64,000 nucleotides of DNA, from assembly GCA_964549445.1 (NCBI GenBank), contig CAZJVS010000003.1, positions 131,740 to 195,739 on the forward strand, in the 5' to 3' direction. The translations under genes were made by a program, and so were the position numbers. How positions within the stretch are numbered: the first letter of the stretch is position 1; the number at the start of each line of letters is the position of its first letter. Positions 15,986 to 25,752 of the stretch are shown here, in pieces. The notes beneath the pieces were generated by a model. It saw nothing but the letters and a program-made list of their open reading frames with translations, had not been told where the DNA came from and did no database searches. The DNA comes from SpSt-539 sp964549445. GTDB taxonomy: Bacteria; Planctomycetota; Phycisphaerae; UBA1845; UTPLA1.

Positions 15986-16936
15986 ATGAAGGCAAAGACC
16001 ATCATTCCGCTCGCAATCGGTCTCGGAGTCGGCGTCATGGCCATTCGCATGGGCAAGGACATGATGAATCGCGCCGCCGGCAGCCAGGGCGCGACACAGA
16101 CCGTCGTGGTGTCTGTCGCCGAAATCGAGGCCGCCTCCAAGATCGCCGGGCCCATGCTGACCACGACCAAGATGCCTGCGGCGCTCGTGCCTCACAACGC
16201 GTTCGCCGATCCAAAGGCCATTACTGATCGCGTCAGTGCGGCCATGATTCCGGCGGGCGTGCTCATCACTGAGGCGATGCTCGCCCCGCCCGGCACGCAG
16301 CCGGGCCTCTCGAGCCGCATCCCCGACGGCTTTCGCGCCGTCGGCGTGCGTGTCGACGAGGCCTCCAGCGTCGGCGGCTTCATCACACCCGGCTCGTACG
16401 TCGATGTTTCCGCCGTCTGGACCGAGCGCGTCGAAAATCAGGACCGCACAAACAGCCGGATCATCCTGCAGAATGTGCGCGTCGGGGCCGTTGGCCAGTC
16501 GCTCAACTCGACCGGCCCGGACGGAAAGTCGGCTCAGCTTTCCCGCTCGGTCACGCTCCTGTTGAAGCCGGAAGATGTGCCCAAACTGCAGATGGCCTCG
16601 CTCAAAGGCTCGGTGCACCTTGCTCTGCGCAACGGCCGTAACGAATCCAACAACGATTGGTCGGGAGCGGCCGATAAGGCGCGCGACCTGCTCGCCGCGA
16701 TGAAGCCGAAGCCGCAAAAGAAGCCGAAGCCACCGGCGATTCCTGCCGCGCCCCCGAAGGTCAGTGTGGTCGAAGTTTATCGGGGCACGCAGACGGCCGA
16801 GCGATTGTTGTTCGCCGCCGACGGCAGTGCGCTGGGGGGATTCGCCGACGCCGGTCCGCCCGGCGCGAAAATGGTGCCGCCGGCTCCGGCGAACGGGCCG
16901 GTGGAGGATGTCAAGGTTCCGGAGGTCGCGGAATGA
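15986..16936 (+). CDS. cpaB: CpaB/RcpC pilus assembly protein
   Basis: 316 aa from ATG 15986 (AAGGA upstream). An N-terminal membrane helix (about 5-22), then a SAF-type domain (about 35-100) and the RcpC/CpaB domain with the family text AVGVRVDEASSVGGFITPGSYVDV. CpaB sits in the envelope and links the secretin to other Tad parts. The C-terminus carries a Lys/Pro-rich linker near 230-250. An upstream in-frame ATG at 15920 lies in tadE and is unlikely. Its TGA overlaps the cpaC ATG (ATGA). Confidence 0.92.
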   Translation: MKAKTIIPLAIGLGVGVMAIRMGKDMMNRAAGSQGATQTVVVSVAEIEAASKIAGPMLTTTKMPAALVPHNAFADPKAITDRVSAAMIPAGVLITEAMLAPPGTQPGLSSRIPDGFRAVGVRVDEASSVGGFITPGSYVDVSAVWTERVENQDRTNSRIILQNVRVGAVGQSLNSTGPDGKSAQLSRSVTLLLKPEDVPKLQMASLKGSVHLALRNGRNESNNDWSGAADKARDLLAAMKPKPQKKPKPPAIPAAPPKVSVVEVYRGTQTAERLLFAADGSALGGFADAGPPGAKMVPPAPANGPVEDVKVPEVAE

Positions 16937-18765
16937 TTCCCGCACCCAAGCGGATGTCGAAATCACGGATGATGGCCGCGCCGTCGCGGCTCACCCTGCT
17001 TGTGGATGATGGTCGTCGCGGATCGCCGCGGCGGGCGCGCAGCACCGTGCTGCTCGCTGTCGCGGGGCTGGCGATGCTCCAGCCGTGTAGCCGGGCGTCG
17101 GCCGAGTCGTTGCCGGTGCCCGCAACCGAGAAGCTCGCCTTCGATCTGGGTCGAAGCGGCGCCGTGGCCAATCGCGGCGCGCCTTCCGATGAGCCCCCGC
17201 CCGAGTCCGTCCAGATGGGCAGCTCGACCCCACGGGCGAATGCCCCGGCTTCGGCAGCCCAGAACCCTCAGAATGTCGGAACGGTGGATGTCGCCCCGCC
17301 GACCGGACCGCTGACGGCCACGGTCCAGTCGCCGGAGGCCGGCGCGAAGACCCTGCGAATCGTCAAGGACAAGTCCGTCGTCCTGAAGCTGAATCGTCCG
17401 ATCGATAAGGCCTCGATTGCGCAGCCTGAAGTCGCCGACGTGGTCGTCCTCTCCCCCACCGAGGTCGTTGCCACCGGGAAGAAGTTCGGCACCACGCAGC
17501 TCGTGCTGATCGCGGCCGACGGCCAGCAGCTCATCTATGACCTGCTCGTTGAAGTCAACGTCGAATTGCTCGATCAGATCATCAAGAACAATTCACCGAC
17601 TTCAAAGGTGCAGGCCCGAAGTCTCTTCGACACGATTATTCTGACCGGCTCGGTGCCTGACGCGACGACGGCCGCCCGCATCACCGAAATCGCCGAGTTG
17701 CTCAGCCCCGGCAAGGTTCGCAACCAGATGACCGTCGCCGGCGTCCAGCAGGTGCAGATTCGCTGTACGGTCGCCGAAGTCAACAAGGCGGCTCTCCGCG
17801 AGCTTGGCTTCAACTGGTTCACCGGTGGCGCGACCTGGATGCGAGACTTCTTCCTCGCCAACAACCTCAACCAGATCAACCCGACGTTCGTGCAGAACCG
17901 CGGCCTGGTAAACCTTCTCAATGGCCAGCAGGTCTTCACGCTGCTGCCGTACCAGAATGGCGTCAATGCCCAGAACCTGACATTTGGCTTCCCGCGGGCA
18001 GAGTTGCAGTTCTTCGTACAGGCACTGCGGCAGAACTCGCTTCTCCGCGTCCTCGCAGAGCCGAACCTCGTCTGTCTCAACGGCCAGAAGGCCTCGTTCC
18101 TCGTCGGCGGCGAAATTCCGATCCCGCTCGCGCTGCAGAACACGTTTACCGTGGAGTACAAGAAGTTCGGCATTCAGCTCGACTTCACGCCGTACGTCGA
18201 GGCCAGTCAGAAGATTCGTCTCATCGTCGCGCCCGAAGTCAGCGATGTCGACCCGACCCAGCAAATCGTCGTGACCGGGTTTGCGATTCCGGCGTTCCGC
18301 GTACGGCGTTTCGAGAGCACGCTTGAAGTCGGCAACGGACAGACCTTTGCGATGGCCGGCCTGTTGAACGAGGCCGTCCGGGCTCAGGCCAGCAAGATCC
18401 CTGGTGTGGGCGATATTCCGGTCATCGGAACACTTTTCTCGTCGGTCAGTTATCGCAAGGAAGAGACCGAGCTTGTGGTTCTGGTGACGCCCGAATTGGC
18501 CGCCCCGCTCGACCCGCAGCAAGTCGGCCCGGTGCCCGGCCAGAACATGCACGACCCGAACGACGAAGAACTCTTCTTCGGCGGACAGCTTGTGGGCGGC
18601 GGCCCGCCGCCGGACATCAAAGGTCGTGGTGTCCCTCGAACCAATCTGCCAGTCAATGTGTATCCGGAAGGACCCGACATGAACGCCGCGCCGGCCGCCG
18701 CACCGATGGCGACCTCGCTGCGCGGGCCGCACGGAATGTCATACGACGATGTGGAGGATCAATAA
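16933..18765 (+). CDS. cpaC: CpaC/RcpA secretin of the Tad pilus
   Basis: 610 aa. Basic N-terminus and hydrophobic segment near 35-52, an Ala/Pro-rich stretch, a pilus-formation N domain (about 135-210, KDKSVVLKLNRPIDKASI), a BON-like repeat (about 215-270), and the secretin core (about 275-520). The core includes LNGQKASFLVGGEIPIP and the family text GNGQTFAMAGLL, followed by PVIGTLFSS. It forms the outer-membrane channel for the Flp pilus. Translation is coupled to cpaB by ATGA. The C-terminal 80 residues are Pro/Gly-rich and probably disordered. Confidence 0.93.
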   Translation: MIPAPKRMSKSRMMAAPSRLTLLVDDGRRGSPRRARSTVLLAVAGLAMLQPCSRASAESLPVPATEKLAFDLGRSGAVANRGAPSDEPPPESVQMGSSTPRANAPASAAQNPQNVGTVDVAPPTGPLTATVQSPEAGAKTLRIVKDKSVVLKLNRPIDKASIAQPEVADVVVLSPTEVVATGKKFGTTQLVLIAADGQQLIYDLLVEVNVELLDQIIKNNSPTSKVQARSLFDTIILTGSVPDATTAARITEIAELLSPGKVRNQMTVAGVQQVQIRCTVAEVNKAALRELGFNWFTGGATWMRDFFLANNLNQINPTFVQNRGLVNLLNGQQVFTLLPYQNGVNAQNLTFGFPRAELQFFVQALRQNSLLRVLAEPNLVCLNGQKASFLVGGEIPIPLALQNTFTVEYKKFGIQLDFTPYVEASQKIRLIVAPEVSDVDPTQQIVVTGFAIPAFRVRRFESTLEVGNGQTFAMAGLLNEAVRAQASKIPGVGDIPVIGTLFSSVSYRKEETELVVLVTPELAAPLDPQQVGPVPGQNMHDPNDEELFFGGQLVGGGPPPDIKGRGVPRTNLPVNVYPEGPDMNAAPAAAPMATSLRGPHGMSYDDVEDQ

Positions 18766-18959
18766 CCGGCCGATTGCCCCGACCCTGGGGCACGGCCCAC
18801 CAGACACGTTCACCGCCGGCCGCACGGAGGCTGCGGGAAATACCGGGGAGAGACCTCGGGTTGCACTCGGCCGAGCCAGGGTTGCGCGACGACGTGACGC
18901 AATCCGGCTTGGAGCTCCGCGGCAGTTCCGCAATCCGAGCGTGCAGGGGAGGGTGAACG

Positions 18960-20870
18960 ATGAGAAGCTTTTGGGGTCGTAACCGGAAGTCCGGGCGGCG
19001 CGGGACCGCCGTCGTCCAAACCGCCGTGTTCGGCGGGCTCGTCGGACTGGGGGCCATGGCCCTGACCGTCGACACTGGAATTGAGTTCAACACGCGCGGC
19101 GAGCTTCAAGCCGCTGCCGACGCCGCCGCCCTCGCGGGTGCGCTGCAGCTCGGCTCCGGCGAGAACGCTACCACCAACGCACGCCAGACCGCCGCCGCCG
19201 TCGCCGCCCAGAACAAGGTTCGCGGAACGGCCGCGTTCGTCCACGCGACAACCGACGTCGTTTTTGGCCACGCCGTTCTGAATGGTGCGAAGTACAGCTT
19301 CCAGGAAAACGTGCAGCCGTTTGACGCGCTCAAGGTCACGGTACGCCGGGACGGCTCCGACGCGCAGCACCCGAAGGTGCCACTGATGTTCGGAAGTCTG
19401 CTCTTCCCAAGCGGCGCCAGCATCTCCGCCAGCGCGACGGCCATGCTCGTTCCGCGCGACATCGCGATCGTCTTCGATCTTTCGGGCAGCATGAACGACG
19501 ACAGCGAGCTGCGTCACTACAAGAACTTCACTTCTGAAATTCAGGGCACGCGGCCCGCGGTCCAGGTCAACCTCAAGGACATCTGGACGAAACTGCCTTC
19601 GACGCGCGGCCGGGCTGGGATTCGCAACGGAAGCAACCCTTCGGCGCCGCCGAGCAGCACCACCGCCAACGAAGCACAGCCGTCCAATGGCGCAGGACCG
19701 CCGCGCAGCACCAAGGGCAATCCGGATCCGAATGAGGAGCCGACCGGTGGCAGTCCGAACGATGCCGGACCGCGCGTCGCATGGATGACGGATTGGGGGA
19801 CGGCGCTCACGCTCGGGCAATACAATCCGTCGACTGACTGGGGCCTCTATTACATCCCTCGCAGCAGCACGTGCACCAGCACCGACATCACCGAAAACCT
19901 GACCACGAGCGGATATTCGTCGGCAGAGAGAACCGCCCTGCTCTCCGGCTCGGCCGACAGCAACTTCACACTTTACACCAATCGCGTGAAGGTCTTGCTG
20001 GGCATCGCCGGCTGGAAGAGCGGCAAGTCGGGAGGGAAATACACCGGCACGGGCAACGGCGACAACAATGTCGACTCCGGAGAATTGACCAGCACGATCA
20101 CCTGGCCATGGCCGGACGGATCGTACAACGATTACGTCTCGTACGTCTCAGCCAACAACACCCAGATGTACTACACGGACAACAACCTGCGATATCGGTA
20201 CGGGCTGAAGACTCTGGTGAACTACATGCTCGAGCGGTGGGCGAATCACGCCGACTGCCCGGATCTGGCCGAATGTCCTGAAATGCCGATCACGTCGGCC
20301 AAGGACGCGGTCAAGGCCATGATCGACCTCATCGTCAACCTCGATACCCAGGATCGTTGCTCGCTCGAGGTCTTTGCGACTTCGGCGCGGCATGAAGTGA
20401 ACCTTACGATTCCCGGACCCGGTCAGTCGCTTGCCAGCGCCTTGGCGGTCATTCCGAATACGCTCTACCAGCGCCAGGCGGGGCACTACGACAACACGAC
20501 CAACATCGGTGCCGGACTCCAGTACGGCATCAATGAGCTGACGAGCACTCGTGCCCGCAGTGCCGCGGCCAAGACGATCATCTTGCTGACCGACGGCAAG
20601 CCGAATGTCGGCAGCGGTTCGATGTCGCCCGATGCGTACACCATCGATCGGGCCACCGCGGCAGCGGCCCAGAATATGACGATTTACGCCATCGGCCTGG
20701 GCGGCGACGCCGATCCGGACCTTCTCAATTCCGTCGCTAATATCGGCAACGGCGAATACTACTACGCCGACAGTGCGCCGGGCCCCGACGGCCGGCCGCT
20801 TTACATGTCGCAGTTGAATTCGATATTTGAACAGTTGGGAGGAAAGCGTCCCGTGCGACTGATCAAGTAG
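18960..20870 (+). CDS. tadG: TadG-like pilus protein with von Willebrand A domain
   Basis: 636 aa. The N-terminus (RRGTAVVQTAVFGGLVGLGAMALTVD, here split by its hydrophobic core at about 17-38) and the following AAADAAALAGALQLG are typical of TadG/Flp assembly proteins. A vWA domain spans about 165-630: MIDAS residues DLSGSM at 173-178, and LLTDGKPN near 545. A long low-complexity insertion rich in Ser, Gly, Asn and Pro (about 205-265) and a variable region separate the parts of the vWA fold. vWA domains bind protein ligands through a metal ion, so this may be a tip or surface adhesin. AGGGGAGGG precedes the ATG. Confidence 0.85.
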   Translation: MRSFWGRNRKSGRRGTAVVQTAVFGGLVGLGAMALTVDTGIEFNTRGELQAAADAAALAGALQLGSGENATTNARQTAAAVAAQNKVRGTAAFVHATTDVVFGHAVLNGAKYSFQENVQPFDALKVTVRRDGSDAQHPKVPLMFGSLLFPSGASISASATAMLVPRDIAIVFDLSGSMNDDSELRHYKNFTSEIQGTRPAVQVNLKDIWTKLPSTRGRAGIRNGSNPSAPPSSTTANEAQPSNGAGPPRSTKGNPDPNEEPTGGSPNDAGPRVAWMTDWGTALTLGQYNPSTDWGLYYIPRSSTCTSTDITENLTTSGYSSAERTALLSGSADSNFTLYTNRVKVLLGIAGWKSGKSGGKYTGTGNGDNNVDSGELTSTITWPWPDGSYNDYVSYVSANNTQMYYTDNNLRYRYGLKTLVNYMLERWANHADCPDLAECPEMPITSAKDAVKAMIDLIVNLDTQDRCSLEVFATSARHEVNLTIPGPGQSLASALAVIPNTLYQRQAGHYDNTTNIGAGLQYGINELTSTRARSAAAKTIILLTDGKPNVGSGSMSPDAYTIDRATAAAAQNMTIYAIGLGGDADPDLLNSVANIGNGEYYYADSAPGPDGRPLYMSQLNSIFEQLGGKRPVRLIK

Positions 20871-20935
20871 TCGCCCGGGTGCGTGCGCCGTGGTTTTGAA
20901 GGCCGCGGCGCACGCGGGGAGGCATGGGGGCAGCC

Positions 20936-22210
20936 ATGGGAGCACCGATTCGGGTCATCCTGTTCAACGCCGATGAGGGCGCCGCGGTCGAACTGCGCCA
21001 GGCGTTGCTCTCGGCCCCTGACGTGCGGCTGGTCGCCGAGCTCGATGACCCCGGCCTGCTCACCCAGGCCGTTGGCCAGTTTCCATGCGATGCCCTAGTT
21101 GCACATCTCGATCCGGCCGCCAAAGTCGTCCTGGATGTAATCGCCCAGATCGCTGCCGGCCCGTCACGCGTGCCGGTGATCGCGATCAGCGGCACGACCG
21201 ACGGCGACGTCCTGCTGCGGGCCATGAAGGTCGGCCTGCGCGGTTTTCTCGTCTGGACAAAGCGTGCCGCGCCCGACGCCGCCCGACCGCCCCTGAACGT
21301 CGACGAACTTCGCGAGTTGCTCGCTCAGGTCGCCTCCGAGCGCACCGTCACCAAGCAGCGCGGCAAGCTCGTGTCGGTCGTCGGAAGCTCCGGCGGCGTC
21401 GGCGCCACGTTCCTTGCCACCAATCTCGCGGTCGAACTCGCCTCGCTCGTCGAGTCCGAAAGAAAAGTCGCGCTGCTCGATCTCGACTTTCGCTTCGGAC
21501 AGGTCGCCACGCTACTCGATCTCGAGCCGCAGTTCACCGTTGCCGACCTCTGCGCCACGCCCGACCAGATCGACCCGCAGATGATCGAGAAGGCATTCGT
21601 CAAACACGAGAGCGGCGTGCATGTGCTCGCCCGGCCACATACGTTTCAGCAGGCCGAAGGTGTCACCGCTGCCCATTGCGCCAACGTCATCTCGGTGTTG
21701 CAGGACATGTTCGCTTACGTCGTGGTCGACGGACCGATGCGAAGCGACCCCGGAGGTCGGATGATCCTCGACCTCGCCGACTTCAACCTCATGGTCCTGC
21801 AGCTCCTCGTCACCAGCGTCCGCAACACCGACCGCATGCTCCAGGAGTTGATCGGGCAGGGATTCTCCGCCAACCGGTTGCAGTTCGTCTGCAATCGCGT
21901 CGGCCGCGAGTCGGGACACCTGTCGCCCGAGCAGGTCGAGAGCACGCTCGGCCACAAACTGTTTCATCGCCTTCCGGACGACTGGAAGACGGTCAGCGCA
22001 ACCATCAACGTCGGCCGGCCGCTGGCCGCCGAGGATGGGCGCACGAAGATCGGGCAGGCCATCCGCGAGCTCGCAACGAAGATACATGGCGCACACGCAG
22101 CCCCGCAGCCGGCAAAGTCGAGCGGAATGCTCGGCCGGCTCTTCGGCGGCGGCAAGCGCGAGGCGGCGGCGGCTGCGCAGGGACTCTCGACCGCTGGCGC
22201 GGCGGGATGA
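20936..22210 (+). CDS. cpaE: CpaE/TadZ-like ATPase with degenerate P-loop
   Basis: 424 aa from ATG 20936 (an in-frame ATG at 20924 sits too close to GGGGAGG). Residues 5-135 form a receiver-like domain without an obvious phospho-acceptor Asp. A MinD/ParA-type domain follows (about 145-390). Its deviant Walker A reads GSSGGVGAT (150-158): both the signature Lys and the P-loop Lys of KGGxGKT are replaced. LLDLDFRFGQVATLLDL is the family's Walker A' region. TadZ/CpaE directs polar placement of the Tad machine. The Ala/Gly-rich tail is probably disordered. Confidence 0.88.
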   Translation: MGAPIRVILFNADEGAAVELRQALLSAPDVRLVAELDDPGLLTQAVGQFPCDALVAHLDPAAKVVLDVIAQIAAGPSRVPVIAISGTTDGDVLLRAMKVGLRGFLVWTKRAAPDAARPPLNVDELRELLAQVASERTVTKQRGKLVSVVGSSGGVGATFLATNLAVELASLVESERKVALLDLDFRFGQVATLLDLEPQFTVADLCATPDQIDPQMIEKAFVKHESGVHVLARPHTFQQAEGVTAAHCANVISVLQDMFAYVVVDGPMRSDPGGRMILDLADFNLMVLQLLVTSVRNTDRMLQELIGQGFSANRLQFVCNRVGRESGHLSPEQVESTLGHKLFHRLPDDWKTVSATINVGRPLAAEDGRTKIGQAIRELATKIHGAHAAPQPAKSSGMLGRLFGGGKREAAAAAQGLSTAGAAG

Positions 22211-22254
22211 CGCATTCGCGACCGATTGCGTCTTGAGACTGGAAGGGGGGACAC

Positions 22255-23709
22255 ATGTTCGGAAAGTCAGGATCGACGCTGCTCAAGCTGCCGAAGGCGC
22301 CGCCCATACCGGCCCAGTCCACGCCGGCTCCGCCGATGTCGATGCCGCCGCGGCCCGGCTCCGTCAGCCCGCCGCAGCACGCGGCCGGGGCACGCAAGCC
22401 CGAGCCCAAGCAGGAAGACCACTCCGACCAGTGGTACGACCTCAAGAGCCGCATCCATCGTAAACTCGTCGAGCAACTCGACCTCACCGTCCTGAGCCAG
22501 CGCTCCGGCGAGGAGGTTCGCGAAGAAGTGCGCGCGGCCGTTGCCGGGCTTTGCCAGCAGGAAAACGCCCTGCTCAACGTCAACGATCGCCAGCGCCTGA
22601 TCGAGGAGATTCTTGACGAGACGTTCGGCCTCGGGCCGCTCGAAACGCTTCTGAAGGACCCGAGCATCAGCGACATTCTCATCAACGGCCCCAAGCAGGT
22701 GTACGTCGAGCGCAAGGGCAAGCTGCAGGAGTGCAACGTTCGCTTCCGCGACAACGGCCACCTGCTGCACATCATCGACAAGATCTGTTCATCGGTCGGC
22801 CGGCGTTGCGATGAAGTCACGCCGATGGTCGACGCCCGGCTCAAGGACGGCTCGCGTGTCAACGCCATCATTCCGCCATTGGCCATCGACGGGCCATCGA
22901 TGTCGATCCGGCGTTTCGGCAAGGACCCGATCACCTGGGACGACTACCTCCGCCTCAAGAGCGTTGCGCCCGAGATGGTGGACTTCCTTAAGGCATGCGT
23001 ACATTCCGCACTGAACATCATCGTCGTCGGCGGAACGGGTTCGGGTAAGACGACACTGCTGAACAACCTGTCAACCTTCATTCCCGACAACGACCGTATC
23101 GTCACCATCGAAGACGCCGCCGAACTGCAGCTCCGCCAGCCGCACGTCGTCCGGCTCGAATCGCGCCCGCCCAATATCGAAGGCAAGGGCCGCATCGCCA
23201 TACGCGACCTGCTCATCAACTCGCTGCGTATGCGACCCGATCGCATCGTCGTCGGCGAGTGCCGCGGTCCCGAGACGCTCGACATGCTTCAGGCCATGAA
23301 CACCGGCCACGACGGCTCGCTCACTACGATTCACGCCAACTCGACGCGTGACGCCATGCAGCGCGTTGAGACGATGGTCATGATGGCCGGCTTCGATTTG
23401 CCCGTGAAAGCCATTCGTCAGCAGTTCGCCTCGGCGATTCACCTGCTCGTCAATGCGGCCCGCCTCACGGGCGGTCCGCGAAAGATCATGTCGATCACCG
23501 AAGTGCAGGGCATGGAAGGCGACACCGTCACCATGCAGGAGATATTCAAGTTCGAGCAGCTCGGCATCGATTCGAGCGGCCGCGCGTTCGGCCACTTCAT
23601 TGCCACGGGCCTGCGGCCGGCGTTTCTCGAACGGCTGAACTCGCACGGCGCCGCGATAAATCCGGAGATTTTCGAGCGCCGTGTCCTGCTGGCCGACAAA
23701 GAGGAATGA
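22255..23709 (+). CDS. cpaF: CpaF/TadA pilus assembly ATPase
   Basis: 484 aa. A Pro-rich N-terminus (15-50) precedes a helical N-domain and the VirB11-like ATPase core: Walker A GGTGSGKTT (259-267), Walker B-like RIVVGECRG (330-338), and the His box ALNTGHDGS-type text (here AMNTGHDGSLTTIHANS). It powers Flp pilus extension at the cytoplasmic membrane together with TadB and TadC. AAGGGGGG lies four bases before the ATG. Confidence 0.95.
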   Translation: MFGKSGSTLLKLPKAPPIPAQSTPAPPMSMPPRPGSVSPPQHAAGARKPEPKQEDHSDQWYDLKSRIHRKLVEQLDLTVLSQRSGEEVREEVRAAVAGLCQQENALLNVNDRQRLIEEILDETFGLGPLETLLKDPSISDILINGPKQVYVERKGKLQECNVRFRDNGHLLHIIDKICSSVGRRCDEVTPMVDARLKDGSRVNAIIPPLAIDGPSMSIRRFGKDPITWDDYLRLKSVAPEMVDFLKACVHSALNIIVVGGTGSGKTTLLNNLSTFIPDNDRIVTIEDAAELQLRQPHVVRLESRPPNIEGKGRIAIRDLLINSLRMRPDRIVVGECRGPETLDMLQAMNTGHDGSLTTIHANSTRDAMQRVETMVMMAGFDLPVKAIRQQFASAIHLLVNAARLTGGPRKIMSITEVQGMEGDTVTMQEIFKFEQLGIDSSGRAFGHFIATGLRPAFLERLNSHGAAINPEIFERRVLLADKEE

Positions 23710-23762
23710 GCAACCGCGCCGGCGATTCGTTCCCGGCGACATCGCGAAGGGGATCGGGGGAT

Positions 23763-24773
23763 ATGTTTGACATGCTTGCACAATCCGACTTGGTTCAGAT
23801 GGCGACCCTCTACGGCCTGCCGCTGACCGGTTCGACGCTGCTGGCCTACGGCATCTATCAGGCCGTGCACGACCTTCGCAAGCCCGAGCAAAAGAAGGTC
23901 GAACAGCGCCTCAAAGAGCGCTCGCCCGGAGCCCATGGCGGCCGAAACGAGATGGCGGCTCACGAGTCGATCCTGCGGCAGCAGAAGGCCGCGTCATCGA
24001 CGATCCAGACCGCCCTCAGCCGGCTCAAGTTCATCCCCTGGCTGCAGCGCTCGCTCGATCAGGCCAATCTCCCGTGGATCGCCACGGCGTTCATTGTCAA
24101 CATGGTCGGCCTCGGCGCAGCCGTCTATCTCGGCCTCTACCTGCTCGACTCCAGCTTCCTCGTTCGCCTCGTCTCGGGCATCGTCGCCGCGTTGCTGCCG
24201 CTGCTGTTTGTCGTCATCAAGCGCAAGTGGCGGATCAACAAGCTGCTCAACCAGCTGCCCGATGTCTTCGACATGATGGGTCAGGCCCTGCGTGCCGGCC
24301 ACTCGCTCCCCAGCGCGATCCACGTCGTTTCGCAACAATTGCCCGACCCCTGCGGAACCGAATTCGCGCGGATCTTTTACGAGCAAAACCTCGGCATCAA
24401 GATCGAGGAAGCCATGCTGAACATGGCCGGCCGCGTCGAGCTCCTGGACGTCCGAATGTTCGTCACGGCCGTGCTCATTCAGCGCACGACGGGCGGCGAT
24501 CTCGCGGAGGTCCTCGACAACATCGGCGGAGTCATCCGCGAGCGCATCAAGCTCTTCGGGCTGGTGAAGGCGCTCACCGCCGAAGGCCGCCTCAGCGGCT
24601 GGGTGCTCTTCGCGCTGCCGTTCATCGTTTTCGCGCTCGAACAGGTCATTAACCCGGAATACGGTCGCGTCTTGATTGAAACTCGCCTCGGCCAATACAT
24701 GCTCGCGGGTGCGCTCACCGCGCAGCTCCTCGGCCTCGCGATGATTAAGAAGATCGTAAACATCAAGGTCTAG
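23763..24773 (+). CDS. tadB: TadB inner-membrane platform protein
   Basis: 336 aa from ATG 23763. Hydrophobic segment near the N-terminus, a charged stretch, two helices (about 102-150), then the T2SSF/GspF domain (about 175-300) with LPDVFDMMGQALRAGHSL and two C-terminal helices. TadB and TadC form the platform on which CpaF acts. ATG 23706, overlapping the cpaF stop as ATGA, would add 19 residues. It is an alternative, but AAGGGGATCGGGGG favours 23763. Confidence 0.9.
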   Translation: MFDMLAQSDLVQMATLYGLPLTGSTLLAYGIYQAVHDLRKPEQKKVEQRLKERSPGAHGGRNEMAAHESILRQQKAASSTIQTALSRLKFIPWLQRSLDQANLPWIATAFIVNMVGLGAAVYLGLYLLDSSFLVRLVSGIVAALLPLLFVVIKRKWRINKLLNQLPDVFDMMGQALRAGHSLPSAIHVVSQQLPDPCGTEFARIFYEQNLGIKIEEAMLNMAGRVELLDVRMFVTAVLIQRTTGGDLAEVLDNIGGVIRERIKLFGLVKALTAEGRLSGWVLFALPFIVFALEQVINPEYGRVLIETRLGQYMLAGALTAQLLGLAMIKKIVNIKV

Positions 24774-24787
24774 ATCAGGATACAGCC

Positions 24788-25747
24788 ATGGAAATCGTCA
24801 GCGTTGCAGTGCTCGTTGTCGCCGCCGTCGCCATGATTGCCTATTCGCTCTGGCCCGCCAAGAGCGAGAAGGATGGAGCCGTCGAGCGCCGTCTCGTCAC
24901 CGCGGGGAAGGATCGCGATAGCGCTGCCCTGATGCGCGCCGCGAAGGAAGCCGCGGCCAAGGCGAGCATGTTTGCACGCGCCGCGCCGCTGCTCTCCAAG
25001 CCGATGATGCCCAAGTCGGCCGAGGAGTCGAACACGCTCCGCATGAAGCTTGCGAATGCGGGCTTCCGCCGCGAGAACGCGCCGCTGATGTTCCTGGCAA
25101 GCAAGACGGCGCTGGGTGCCGCCTTCGGTCTTCTCGTCGCCTTCTACGCCCTCTCCGCCGGCAAGCAGATGACCAGCATCCTCGGCCTGGGCGCCTTTGT
25201 GGCCGGTATCGGCTTTCTCGGCCCGAACGGTTGGCTCTGGCTCGCGATCCACGGCCGCAGCGAGAAAATTCGCAATGGTCTGCCCGACTCTCTCGACTTG
25301 CTCGTCGTCTCGGTCGAAGCCGGTCTTGGTCTCGATGCCGCCGTCCAGCGCGTCGGCGACGAGATGCGGCACGTCTATCCCGAGTTGTCCGAGGAGATGC
25401 AGATCGCAACCGTCGAGACACAGATGGGTGTCCCGCGCTCCGAAGCCCTGACGCGCATGGGCGACCGCACCGGTGTCGTTGAGATGAAGTCACTCGTCGC
25501 CGTCATCAGCCAGGCCGAAAAGCTCGGCACGTCGGTCGCCAAGGCCCTCCGCAATCAGGCCGAGGCGCTCCGAACGAAGCGCCGCCAGCGGGCCGAGGAG
25601 CGCGCCCAGAAAACCGCTGTGAAGCTGTTGTTGCCGCTGATCGTGTTCATCTTCCCCGCGATCATGGTCGTGCTTGGCGGGCCGGCGGCCATCAAGCTGA
25701 TGGAAACACTCGGCGGCGGCGGAAGCGGAAACCTCAAGACCGGCTGA
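24788..25747 (+). CDS. tadC: TadC inner-membrane platform protein
   Basis: 319 aa with a T2SSF domain (about 165-290): LPDSLDLLVVSVEAGLGLDAA is the family text, followed by helices at about 275-300. Two further helices lie near 100-155 and one at the N-terminus. AGGAT precedes the ATG. It closes the Tad locus; its TGA is only 5 nt from the stop of the convergent amidohydrolase gene. No tadD-like or pilin gene follows. Confidence 0.92.
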   Translation: MEIVSVAVLVVAAVAMIAYSLWPAKSEKDGAVERRLVTAGKDRDSAALMRAAKEAAAKASMFARAAPLLSKPMMPKSAEESNTLRMKLANAGFRRENAPLMFLASKTALGAAFGLLVAFYALSAGKQMTSILGLGAFVAGIGFLGPNGWLWLAIHGRSEKIRNGLPDSLDLLVVSVEAGLGLDAAVQRVGDEMRHVYPELSEEMQIATVETQMGVPRSEALTRMGDRTGVVEMKSLVAVISQAEKLGTSVAKALRNQAEALRTKRRQRAEERAQKTAVKLLLPLIVFIFPAIMVVLGGPAAIKLMETLGGGGSGNLKTG

Positions 25748-25752
25748 CGCGG

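Noticed and set aside
17602..18732. 376-codon open frame antisense to the secretin gene
   Set aside because: The plus-strand secretin motifs are unambiguous; the reverse translation has no recognisable domain.
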